Shown here: positions 42,096 to 49,761 of the stretch, piece after piece
Layout of the letters: each line of letters opens with the position of its first letter
How positions within the stretch are numbered: position 1 is the first letter of the stretch
NCBI GenBank assembly: GCA_964646605.1
Contig: CAZYEX010000072.1
Span: 1 to 59,194, forward strand
Direction of reading: 5' to 3'
Source of the DNA: SBAX01 sp964646605
GTDB taxonomy: Bacteria > Planctomycetota > Phycisphaerae > UBA1845
Length of the DNA: 59,194 nt
The notes under the pieces: model-generated
The model's database searches: none
The model's input: the letters and a program-made list of their open reading frames with translations, nothing else
What the model was told of the DNA's origin: nothing
Translations under genes and position numbers: made by a program

Positions 42096-42120
42096 ATTGT
42101 CGATTGTCGATTGTCGATTG
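42096..42120. repeat. ATTGTCG heptad array at the moaB start
   Basis: Three exact 7-base units, ATTGTCG, plus a partial unit lie seven bases upstream of the moaB ATG. An identical array occurs ahead of the lipoyl-transferase gene at 45708-45735 in the same orientation. Confidence 0.8.
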
Positions 42121-42166
42121 GGCCACGCGACCGGCCGAGGTCGCGCCGCCGGACCGTCACACGAGG

Positions 42167-42682
42167 TTAACGGAGAGGTTTGAGCCCTCGTTCGGTCCGC
42201 ATCTGATTGACTCGCTCCCAGGTTTTTGGGTCGCTTTGGATGAACTTGACGAGGTGGGCGGTGGAGATGCCCAGAAAGGCGGCGGCGTCGCTAACTCGTA
42301 GTTGGAAGGCGGCAAGGATGTCGAGCACCTCGGCCACGACGGGGAAGTAGTTCTCGTTGCGCGAACTAATTTTGATACCCGTTGAACCCGCAAGGCAGGC
42401 GGCCAATGGGTCGCTGGGAGCGAACGACACGGTGTCGATGTCCTTGCGCACGTGCAGGGCGATCGCTTCGCGAAGGCGGCGGATGGCGTGAATCTTGTTG
42501 ACGCGCTGGGAGCGATCGTCGCTCGCGGTCACGCTCAGTCCCGAGGGGCGATGACGAAGGCGGATCGCGGAGCTGGTTTTGTTGCGCTTCTGCCCGCCGG
42601 GTCCGCCGACCCGATAGTGGTCGACGTGACATTGCTTGAGAAGTGCATCGTCGTCGAGGGCAAGAGAATCCGCGTGTCCCAT
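42167..42682 (-). CDS. Peptide chain release factor-like protein with extra C-terminal domain
   Basis: AGGAGA six bases upstream supports the ATG at 42682. The 171-residue protein has the class I release-factor peptidyl-hydrolase domain with GGQ at residues 29-31 (RVGGPGGQKRNKTSSA). The downstream RPSGLSVTASDDRSQRVN matches too. Codon-recognition domains are absent, as in ArfB-type rescue factors. In place of ArfB's short basic tail it has about 70 residues with a helix-turn-helix look (VSDAAAFLGISTAHLVKFIQ). It could rescue stalled ribosomes. Confidence 0.88.
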   Translation of the reverse strand: MGHADSLALDDDALLKQCHVDHYRVGGPGGQKRNKTSSAIRLRHRPSGLSVTASDDRSQRVNKIHAIRRLREAIALHVRKDIDTVSFAPSDPLAACLAGSTGIKISSRNENYFPVVAEVLDILAAFQLRVSDAAAFLGISTAHLVKFIQSDPKTWERVNQMRTERGLKPLR

Positions 42683-42928
42683 TTGTTTCTCCTGTGTCTC
42701 TTTGTCCCTCCGGCTCTGGTTGGTCATCGCATGCGGCTCCCTCGGTGGGGAATCAGTTGCCCGACTATCGGACGCCCTCTTCCAACCATTTTTTCCGCGT
42801 TTTCTCGCCGGTATCGCCGTTGGGTGACCGCGGGTCACAAGTCGGTTTGACGGTCAACCGATAACGCCGATACGGACCCAACGGATCGGCCGGTGCGCCT
42901 CGGCGCGTGCCGTCCCAGGAGAGCCTTT
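42683..42928. other. Divergent spacer between RF-like gene and VCBS lipoprotein
   Basis: Short words such as GTCTCTTTGTCCCTCC near 42695-42712 recall the octad array at 33.1 kb, but the period is not clean. I find no promoter I would defend. Confidence 0.3.
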
Positions 42929-44932
42929 ATGAAGGCTATTGTTCTTCGAACGTTCATCGTTGTCCTCGGCGCGATCGCCATTATCGTCGGTTGCACGTCG
43001 GTGTACACACTGACCGGCGACGAACCGGGCGGAACCGGCGCCACCGGTTCCTCGGACGTGGACGGCGACTTCTCCGACACGCCCTCCTCACCCGGCGGAA
43101 CGGGCGGGACGGGGGGCAACATCCCCGGTACGACCACCGACGACGGTGGAGATATCGAGCTGCCCGCCGAGGAAACGCGCAGCTTTTTCACCGCGTTCCA
43201 GGTCGATCCGGTCCCGGAAGATACCGCGGGTCCCAAGTTCGTGGTCGCGGGCGACGTGGACAACGACGGTCTGCTCGATCTCGCAAGCGGTTGGAACCAG
43301 TCTCAGCCCATCCAATTGCACCTGCAGCGGCGCGACCCGGCGGGGAACATTACGTTTCGCACGATTAACCTGGGCGGTACCAACCCCATCGCAGTGATCG
43401 CGGGCGTGGAATTTGCGCACATCAACAACGACGGGTTCCTGGACGTCGTCGTTCTCTCCAAGGCCACGGGGTTCGTGGGGCTTTGCCCGACTGACCCACC
43501 CACGGAAATCAGCGCGTTGGAAGGCGAGATCATCGTCTTGTTCAGCCCCGGCGATGCGGCGCTTGTTGCGGACGGAGATCGCTGGACGGAGATGATCCTG
43601 GTCAATCCGTACGTACGTGATCGCTGGATTCATAACCAGTTCCCGGGCAATGAGACCGTGGAGTTCGATGAATTGAAGACCAAGCCGGAGCGGGCCGGTT
43701 TCACGGCTTTGGCGGTCGGCGATCTGGACGGCGTACAAGGCGACGAGATCGTCGTGGCGCTGAATCCGGGCGAATGCGAGCAATTGGGGCAAAAGCCTGC
43801 CATCACGACGGTGGACGTGTGGATCAACCCTGGTCCGGGACTGTCGGAGAATTCCGCGAGTTGGGGCGTTCCGTCGGACATTCCGTTGTCGCGGGGTGTG
43901 CCGCTGACGGTGATGGCCGACGTTCCGGAAGTCACTGACGTGACCCTCTATGACGTGGACGGCGACACCGATCTCGACGTCGTGGCGGCCTATAGCAATT
44001 CCATCAGTCTGAACGTGCGATGGACGCGCAATCCGTTGATTCCCCTCGGCCGGGCGGCGGTGATCGCGGGGTTTAGCGATCAAGTTCCCGATCTTTGCGA
44101 GGGCGGCGGCAGCGACGGCGGTCCGTGCCCCAATGGGGACGCGGACTGCGCGGGGATCGCCGACGGACAGTGCGTGGGCAACGTGTGCGTCGGAGGGGCG
44201 GCCGCGGGCGACGCCTGCAACGGAAATAACGATTGCAAGGGATTCGAAGACGGCGAGTGCATTCCGGGCAAATGGCGGTTCTATGACCTGAACTGGGAGT
44301 TCCGTCCGATCGGTCAGGTTGATACGGCGGCGAACGTGTTGTCGATCGGCGACGTGGATTCCGACGGATTCCTGGACATCGTGGTTCGCTCGACCATCGG
44401 ACAAATCGTGCAATGGTTCCGGCGTCCGAACTCGTTGACGCTGCCGCCGGAGTTTCCGCCCAACGATCCGGTGCCGGATCGCTTCAATTTCCCCTGGCCG
44501 GTGTTTACGCTCACGGAGTTTACGGAGCAAGAACCCGAGGGCATCGCCGTGGGCGACGTGACCGGCGACGGGCAGGTCGAGCTGGTGATAGCCGTCGAGG
44601 GCGGCGTGTTCTGGTACGACGCGACGGTGGGCGTGTCGGTCTACGATCCGTGGTTCGCCAACACGATCATTCAGGACAACCCGCCGGATTCGACGGATCC
44701 AACGGCTACCGATTCCGATACCCAATCGGGCGGCGACGAAGTCACCACGCCCGGGGGAACGGGAGTGGGCGTGGGAGCGGTGGACGACTCCACGCACGTC
44801 AACGCCCTGCTGGTGGTGGACCTCGACGGCGATGGGCGAAACGATATCATCGGCACGCTGGATCGACGCTCCGGTTCCGGTCTCAGCGACGATCGTCTGG
44901 TCTGGTATCGCAACATCCGCACGGATGAATAG
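42929..44932 (+). CDS. VCBS/FG-GAP repeat lipoprotein
   Basis: AGGAG upstream supports the ATG at 42929. The 667-residue product has a lipoprotein signal (MKAIVLRTFIVVLGAIAIIV, then GC) and a Gly/Thr/Ser-rich linker. At least seven VCBS/FG-GAP calcium motifs follow, such as DVDNDGLLDLAS, HINNDGFLDVVV, DVDGDTDLDVV, DVDSDGFLDIVV and DLDGDGRNDIIG. Between blades there is a Cys-rich insert (CPNGDADCAGIADGQCVG) like the one in the Cys-rich secreted proteins at the ends of the window. It probably forms a beta-propeller anchored on the membrane. It is transcribed convergently with the lipoyl-transferase gene, 12 bases apart. Confidence 0.88.
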   Translation: MKAIVLRTFIVVLGAIAIIVGCTSVYTLTGDEPGGTGATGSSDVDGDFSDTPSSPGGTGGTGGNIPGTTTDDGGDIELPAEETRSFFTAFQVDPVPEDTAGPKFVVAGDVDNDGLLDLASGWNQSQPIQLHLQRRDPAGNITFRTINLGGTNPIAVIAGVEFAHINNDGFLDVVVLSKATGFVGLCPTDPPTEISALEGEIIVLFSPGDAALVADGDRWTEMILVNPYVRDRWIHNQFPGNETVEFDELKTKPERAGFTALAVGDLDGVQGDEIVVALNPGECEQLGQKPAITTVDVWINPGPGLSENSASWGVPSDIPLSRGVPLTVMADVPEVTDVTLYDVDGDTDLDVVAAYSNSISLNVRWTRNPLIPLGRAAVIAGFSDQVPDLCEGGGSDGGPCPNGDADCAGIADGQCVGNVCVGGAAAGDACNGNNDCKGFEDGECIPGKWRFYDLNWEFRPIGQVDTAANVLSIGDVDSDGFLDIVVRSTIGQIVQWFRRPNSLTLPPEFPPNDPVPDRFNFPWPVFTLTEFTEQEPEGIAVGDVTGDGQVELVIAVEGGVFWYDATVGVSVYDPWFANTIIQDNPPDSTDPTATDSDTQSGGDEVTTPGGTGVGVGAVDDSTHVNALLVVDLDGDGRNDIIGTLDRRSGSGLSDDRLVWYRNIRTDE

Positions 44933-44944
44933 CGCGGACTGACG

Positions 44945-45697
44945 TCAAGTACGTTGTGTCCAGGCCGTGCCGGCGTACTTGGCAATTAGCGATTCGGCCG
45001 CGGGAAGCTCCGATGTGGACCACTCTCCACCGTGAATCGGAACGGCGGTCATGTCCCTCAGCGCCTGCGGTAGGGTTTGGCGGAGACGTGTGATCGCGGC
45101 GTCGACGGGAACATTCGCCTCCGCAGTGCTCTGCTGCGCAAATCGGTTGCCCAGCACGATCGACCCGTGTTGCAACACAGCCTGACGTGTGCGCCGCTGG
45201 GCGCTGCCCGCGATTTTCCGGTCGCCGAGAAGGACATCGAGGCAATGCCGCCGGTCGAAGCAGAAGAACGGCCCCTTGGCCGCTCCCGAATCATCCGAAG
45301 CTCCGCAGCGCGACGTGGAAAGACCTAGCATTGATAGAGCGGCCATCACCGCATCATGGGCGATCTCATACAGCCGCGTCGGACCGCCCGCCAGCAACGA
45401 ATGCCCCGAAGGAAGAATCAGCGAGTACGTCAACTCCAGATCGTGCAGGATCGCCCCCCCGCCGGTTAGTCGCCGCACCACGGCCAGCCCTCCCGCGGGC
45501 GGAGGCAGCGAGAGATAGTCGGCAAAATGTTGAAAATACCCCAGCGAAATCGTCGGTTCGGTCCATTGGTAAAGCCGCAGAGTGGGCGGCGAATCGCCGC
45601 TGCCAACCAGTGTCATCAACGCCTCGTCGCGGGCCATGTTCGTGGGCCCGTCGAGCGGGGAATCCTGCAATAGGCGCAAGCCCACGGCGTCTTTCAT
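44945..45697 (-). CDS. Lipoate-protein ligase/octanoyltransferase family protein (LipM-like)
   Basis: This 250-residue protein has the biotin/lipoate A/B ligase fold. It shows an opening NMARDEALMT, the RRLTGGGAILHD loop near residue 75, and GDRKIAGSAQRR with the conserved Lys that binds the acyl group. FCFDRRH places a Cys where LipM octanoyltransferases have their acyl-accepting Cys. It therefore attaches octanoate or lipoate to lipoyl domains such as GcvH. The glycine decarboxylase operon 2 kb away needs such a cofactor. The ATG at 45697 lies ten bases from the heptad array, which forms its leader. Confidence 0.85.
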   Translation of the reverse strand: MKDAVGLRLLQDSPLDGPTNMARDEALMTLVGSGDSPPTLRLYQWTEPTISLGYFQHFADYLSLPPPAGGLAVVRRLTGGGAILHDLELTYSLILPSGHSLLAGGPTRLYEIAHDAVMAALSMLGLSTSRCGASDDSGAAKGPFFCFDRRHCLDVLLGDRKIAGSAQRRTRQAVLQHGSIVLGNRFAQQSTAEANVPVDAAITRLRQTLPQALRDMTAVPIHGGEWSTSELPAAESLIAKYAGTAWTQRT

Positions 45698-45707
45698 CTC
45701 GCCCGAG

Positions 45708-45735
45708 ATTGTCGATTGTCGATTGTCGATTGTCG
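45708..45735. repeat. ATTGTCG heptad array at the lipoyl-transferase start
   Basis: Four exact units of ATTGTCG in tandem lie ten bases upstream of the start codon. The unit and orientation relative to the gene are the same as at moaB. Confidence 0.8.
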
Positions 45736-45800
45736 AATGGACAACAGATCGTCAGAACACGTCGCACGGGTCCAAGTCCGCCGATGACACCCGCGGGGGA

Positions 45801-45989
45801 CTACGTCGAGCCGGGTTTTGGCGTCGATGGAGGGGCGATCACGGTGATCTGTGAAACCACGCGGTCGCGATGCTGCTCCTCGATTTCACGCAAGTGCTTC
45901 GCGTAGGCTTGCAGGTCGTGTCCGTACTTGGCGCTGATTTCGTGCCGTCGCTTGCGAACTTCGTCCACAATGGGACTGTCGGAACTCAT
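45801..45989 (-). CDS. Small partner protein of the PIN toxin (likely antitoxin)
   Basis: This 62-residue charged, helical protein reads SPIVDEVRKRRHEISAKYGH, then DLQAYAKHLREIEEQ. Similar small proteins with a DPIVEEVR opening occur directly downstream of PIN genes in many bacteria, as I recall the family. Its ATG overlaps the PIN stop by four bases (ATGA), so the pair is translationally coupled. No DNA-binding motif is obvious, so the antitoxin role is inferred from the pairing alone. Confidence 0.65.
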   Translation of the reverse strand: MSSDSPIVDEVRKRRHEISAKYGHDLQAYAKHLREIEEQHRDRVVSQITVIAPPSTPKPGST

Positions 45990-46462
45990 GATTCAGGCTC
46001 CCTCGGGATCAACATGTGCGGCGTGGCCAAAACGGGAATCCACAACCCCATGCGTGTGTTCAACACTTCCAGCTGCTTGATTTTGTTGACGTTCGCCAAG
46101 TGGCGACAGTTCCACGTCAACAGATAATCCATCCGATAATACGACGCCAAGGCAAGATGGATCGCGTCGGCTGCGGGGTCGCGGGGCATCAAGCGGCGTA
46201 CACGGTACGCCTCAGCGATCTCAAGGACTTCGTCCGGCAAAGCGAGCATAGGAGCTTCCGCAACCATCGCGATACACGCCGCCTGGGTCGGGTAGGAACC
46301 GCTCGAAAGCTCGTCCACGACAACCGGCGAGATGAAAACGTCGTAGTCAGAGCGTTCCTCGTCCCACCATTCGCGCGTCCGGCGAATGTCCGCAGCCAAT
46401 TCGCGTCGCTGGTCATGATAATACGGCGGGATCGTCGTCTCGATGTAGACGGTCGGCCTCAC
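45986..46462 (-). CDS. PIN domain protein (VapC-like toxin candidate)
   Basis: The 158-residue protein has a PIN-like start, VYIETTIPPYY, with the first acidic residue in a Glu rather than the usual Asp. It then has ISPVVVDELSSG, DAIHLALASYYRMDYLLTWN with the second acidic group, and NCRHLAN. These three blocks carry the metal-binding residues of PIN nucleases, which cleave tRNA or mRNA. The gene lies first in a two-gene unit with its small partner second. That is the reverse of classic vapBC order. The partner's start overlaps its stop. Confidence 0.82.
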   Translation of the reverse strand: MRPTVYIETTIPPYYHDQRRELAADIRRTREWWDEERSDYDVFISPVVVDELSSGSYPTQAACIAMVAEAPMLALPDEVLEIAEAYRVRRLMPRDPAADAIHLALASYYRMDYLLTWNCRHLANVNKIKQLEVLNTRMGLWIPVLATPHMLIPREPES

Positions 46463-46523
46463 GCCCTCATTCTAGTCTCTACGCCGCTTCGCCGCCAAGG
46501 GCGGCTCGGAGCCGGACCAGCGC

Positions 46524-48044
46524 TCACGACGCCGGTCGCCAACGCACGTTGGGTTTTCGGCTGGCGGCGACCTCGTCGAGGCGGCGGACGGGCGTGGTGT
46601 GGGGGGCGTTCTTGACTATGCCGGCGTTGGTTTCGACTTCGTCGGCGATTTTGAGCATGACCTCCACGAAGCGGTCGAGGGTCGAAAGGGACTCGGTTTC
46701 CGTGGGCTCGATCATCAGGCAGTGATGGATCGGCCAGCTCATGGTCGGGGGGTGGATGCCGTAGTCGATCAGACGCTTGGCGAGGTCCAGCTCCGTCACC
46801 CCGCTGTCGCCGAAGTCCGGCACGAGGATGAACTCATGGGCGTAGGGCGGCGGGAAGGGCGTTTTGTAGCGATGTTTCAGCTTGGCCGCGAGATAGTTGG
46901 CGGAAAGAACCGCTTTTTCGGCCACGTCGCGCAGGCCGTCGCATCCCAGGCTGCGGATGTACGTATACGCCCGCACCAGCACGCCGATCTGTCCGAAGAA
47001 GCTGCGGACCTTGCCGATGGAGTGCGGGCGATCGTCATTCCAATAGAAAGTGCCATCGGCGCGACGCTCAACCTGCGGGACGGGTAGGAACGGCCGCAAG
47101 TGTTCCGCGACGGCCACCGGTCCGGCGCCGGGTCCGCCCCCGCCGTGCGGCGTGCTGAAGGTCTTGTGCGTGTTGTAGTGCATGCAATCCACGCCGAAGT
47201 CGCCGGGGCGGGTGATCCCGAGGATGGCGTTCATGTTGGCCCCGTCAAGGTAAAGCTGAGCCCCGCGGGCGTGAACGATCTCCGCGATGTCGGCGATTTG
47301 GGCGTCGAAGACGCCGACGGTGTTGGGGTTGGTAATCATCAAGGCGGCGGTGTCGTCGTCCACTTTGGCGCGAAGATCGTCGAGATCGACCCGGCCATCT
47401 GGTCTGGACTGGATGGACATCGCCTCGCGGCCGCAGATGGTGCAACTCGCGGGGTTGGTGCCGTGTGCGCTGTCCGGGGCGAGCACCTTCTTACGATCCT
47501 GTCCGCGGCTTTGGTGATAGGCGTTGATAATCATGAGCGCCGTCATCTCGCCGTGGGCGCCGGCCGCGGGTTGCAGGGTGACCTCGGCCAATCCCGCGAT
47601 TTCCGCGAGGTCGCAGCGCAGTCGATAGAGAAGTTCCAACAGGCCCTGCACGTCCGATTCGTCCTGATAGGGATGAACATGGGCGAATCCGGGCAGTGCC
47701 GCGACGCGCTCGTTGACCCGCGGGTTGTACTTCATCGTGCAACTGCCCAGGGGGTAGAAGTTGCCGTCGATGCTGAAACAGCGATGGGCCAGGCGCTTGT
47801 AGTGCCTTACGATATCCAGTTCGCCCATCTCCGGGAGCGGCGGCGGCTGATCGGCGAGGAGTTCGGGCGGTACGGCGCGCTCCCGCGGTGTGGGCGGTAC
47901 ATCCGACCGCGGCAGCGACACGGCGCAAAGACCCGGCGAGCCGGATTCGAACAGCAAGGAATGATCGGACAAGGTCGGCTTGGGCGACGATACGGACGGA
48001 GCGTTCTCGTTCATGGTAAACGGCGGAGTCCTAAGCGCGGTCAT
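46524..48044 (-). CDS. gcvPB: Glycine dehydrogenase (decarboxylating) subunit 2
   Basis: This is the C-terminal-type subunit of the two-chain P-protein, which decarboxylates glycine with pyridoxal phosphate and passes methylamine to GcvH. The 506-residue protein shows PLGSCTMKYNPRVNE, DSAHGTNPASC, NPNTVGVFD and HYNTHKTFSTPHGGGGPG, where Lys forms the PLP Schiff base. The ATG at 48044 lies three bases after the stop of the zinc-ribbon gene, so the two are coupled. An ATG ten codons later is possible. gcvT and gcvH are not in the window. Confidence 0.95.
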   Translation of the reverse strand: MTALRTPPFTMNENAPSVSSPKPTLSDHSLLFESGSPGLCAVSLPRSDVPPTPRERAVPPELLADQPPPLPEMGELDIVRHYKRLAHRCFSIDGNFYPLGSCTMKYNPRVNERVAALPGFAHVHPYQDESDVQGLLELLYRLRCDLAEIAGLAEVTLQPAAGAHGEMTALMIINAYHQSRGQDRKKVLAPDSAHGTNPASCTICGREAMSIQSRPDGRVDLDDLRAKVDDDTAALMITNPNTVGVFDAQIADIAEIVHARGAQLYLDGANMNAILGITRPGDFGVDCMHYNTHKTFSTPHGGGGPGAGPVAVAEHLRPFLPVPQVERRADGTFYWNDDRPHSIGKVRSFFGQIGVLVRAYTYIRSLGCDGLRDVAEKAVLSANYLAAKLKHRYKTPFPPPYAHEFILVPDFGDSGVTELDLAKRLIDYGIHPPTMSWPIHHCLMIEPTETESLSTLDRFVEVMLKIADEVETNAGIVKNAPHTTPVRRLDEVAASRKPNVRWRPAS

Positions 48045-48047
48045 GAT

Positions 48048-48347
48048 TCATCCACGTTCGTTTCGGGGCGAGGGCTGCGCCACACGCGGCGGAGATCGCA
48101 AGCTCGCGGCCCACAACTGTTCCAATCGGTATTCGGCGCCGCACTCCGGGCATCGGCACTGCGTCAATCCAGCGAGGCTGTAGCCGCATTTCGGACACAC
48201 CGGGGCATCGCTCCGCGACGCCCGCCAACCCCGCCGATAGCCGTCCCGCCAAAGCAAAAACGCCGCCAGGACCGTCACGCCGCCCGTCAGCACGACCAGG
48301 AGCCCGACGCCGACGTCGATCCACCAGGGCCAGTCGTTAGGCGCCAT
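48048..48347 (-). CDS. Membrane-anchored zinc-ribbon protein inside the gcvP operon
   Basis: This 99-residue protein has one N-terminal membrane helix (WIDVGVGLLVVLTGGVTVLA) and a short basic stretch. A zinc ribbon with CPKCGYSLAGL and CRCPECGAEY supplies four metal-binding Cys. Such CPKCGY ribbons are common in planctomycete membrane proteins. It overlaps gcvPA by 11 bases and precedes gcvPB by three, so all three are translated together. No role in glycine cleavage is known for such a protein. Its conservation at this place should be tested. Confidence 0.8.
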   Translation of the reverse strand: MAPNDWPWWIDVGVGLLVVLTGGVTVLAAFLLWRDGYRRGWRASRSDAPVCPKCGYSLAGLTQCRCPECGAEYRLEQLWAASLRSPPRVAQPSPRNERG

Positions 48348-49674
48348 CGAGGGCGGCTACCCAATCGTCAATCTCCCTCCGCGTGCGCTTCTCCGTCACG
48401 GCCGTCATGAAGCAATCCTGGTAACGGTCGTCGAAGGGGGCCAGAGGCACGCCCGCCAAAATGCCACGGGATCGGCACTTGGCAAGTACATCCTTGACCG
48501 GGCGGGAGGTCCGCACCACGAACTCCTTGAAAAACGGGGCGGGAAAACGAATCTCGAATCCCTTCAGCGTCGCGATCCGCTCCGCGGCGTAGTGAGCCTT
48601 GTCGAAACACTGCGAGGCGACCTCGGTGATCCCCCGTTTGCCCATGGCCGCCATATGAATCGCGGCCCGCACCGCGAGCAGACCTTGATTGGTGCAGATG
48701 TTGCTCGTCGCCCGTTCGCGCTTAATGTGCTGTTCGCGCGTTTGCAGGGCAAGACAGTACCCTCGCCGCCCGTCGAGGTCCTTGGTCATGCCCACCACTC
48801 GGCCGGGCATCCTACGGAGAAACTTCTCGCGGGTAGCGAGCAGCCCCAGGTACGGTCCGCCGTATTGCAGCGGAACGCCAAGCCCTTGACCCTCGCCCAC
48901 GACGATGTCGGCGCCGAACTCGCCGGGGGTCTTGAGAACGCCTGCCGCAATCGGATCCGTAGCGACGATGGCCAAGGCCCCGCGGGCATGGGCCGCCGCG
49001 ATCAGCTTGTCCAGTCGTTCCAAGCAACCGAAAAAGTTCGGCGATTGCACCACGAAGGCCGCCGCCGAATCATCAACGGCGTGGACGAACTTTTCCGGGT
49101 CGATGGTTCCCTCGGTCGCGGCGATCGAGATGAGTTCCGCATCCTGCTGCTGCAAGTAGGTAGCCAGGGTCCGCCGCGTATCGGGGTGAACGGTTTCGGC
49201 GACCAAAATGCGCCGCCGTCCGGTGATGCTCGCAGCCATGAGCACCGCCTCCGCGGCGGCGCTGGCGACCTCATAGAGCGACGCGTTGGCGACCTCCATC
49301 CCGGTGAGCATGCAGATCATGGTCTGAAATTCGTAGAACAGTTGGAGGATTCCCTGCGAGGCCTCCGCTTGATAAGGCGTATATGCGGTCAGGAATTCGC
49401 TCTGCGCCGCGAGGGCATCGACGACCGTGGGAATGAAATGGTCGTAGGCCCCGCCGCCCAGAAAACAGGTCAGTTCCGTGCAGTCGCGGTTGCGCTTGGC
49501 GAGCGCGCCGGTGTCGGCCAGAAGCTCGAGCTCGCTCAAGCCCGTGGGAATTCCCAGCGGTGTCGTGCGCCGAAAGCGCGGCGGAATGGGCGAAAAAAGA
49601 TCGTCCACGCTTTCGACGCCGATAGCGCCGAGCATGGTTTCAACCTGAGGGTCGGTAAACTGGGTGTATCTCAT
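48337..49674 (-). CDS. gcvPA: Glycine dehydrogenase (decarboxylating) subunit 1
   Basis: The 445-residue protein is the N-terminal-type P-protein subunit. It has an opening MRYTQFTDPQVETMLG, then GLSELELLAD, FLGGGAYDHFIPTVVDAL and TPYQAEASQGILQLFYEFQT, which form the substrate region. NICTNQGLLAVRAA follows later in the chain. It pairs with GcvPB to build the active tetramer. It is the first gene of a tight operon with the zinc-ribbon protein and gcvPB. The heptad array ends about eight bases before its ATG, so its leader lies in repeat DNA. Confidence 0.95.
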   Translation of the reverse strand: MRYTQFTDPQVETMLGAIGVESVDDLFSPIPPRFRRTTPLGIPTGLSELELLADTGALAKRNRDCTELTCFLGGGAYDHFIPTVVDALAAQSEFLTAYTPYQAEASQGILQLFYEFQTMICMLTGMEVANASLYEVASAAAEAVLMAASITGRRRILVAETVHPDTRRTLATYLQQQDAELISIAATEGTIDPEKFVHAVDDSAAAFVVQSPNFFGCLERLDKLIAAAHARGALAIVATDPIAAGVLKTPGEFGADIVVGEGQGLGVPLQYGGPYLGLLATREKFLRRMPGRVVGMTKDLDGRRGYCLALQTREQHIKRERATSNICTNQGLLAVRAAIHMAAMGKRGITEVASQCFDKAHYAAERIATLKGFEIRFPAPFFKEFVVRTSRPVKDVLAKCRSRGILAGVPLAPFDDRYQDCFMTAVTEKRTRREIDDWVAALDGA

Positions 49675-49681
49675 AACATCT

Positions 49682-49761
49682 CAATGCGGAATTGTGAATG
49701 CGGAATGCGGAAACCGTGGCGATTAGACGCATGCTGATTCCGAATTCCGCATTCTTCATTT
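49682..49761. repeat. Inverted pair of heptad arrays between the HD gene and gcvPA
   Basis: Units GAATTGT, GAATGCG, GAATGCG (49682-49716) face CGAATTC, CGCATTC, TTCATTT (49734-49761). The arms can pair imperfectly, as in the 18.7-kb element. The stop codon of the HD-domain gene lies within the right arm. Confidence 0.7.

Noticed and set aside
43088..44797. Long minus-strand frame opposite the VCBS lipoprotein
   Set aside because: His/Arg/Asp-rich shadow without domains. The plus strand carries regular VCBS repeats.
49675..49755. Glycine riboswitch upstream of gcvPA
   Set aside because: The leader is only about 80 bases before the previous gene and consists of heptad repeat. No tandem glycine aptamer can fit.
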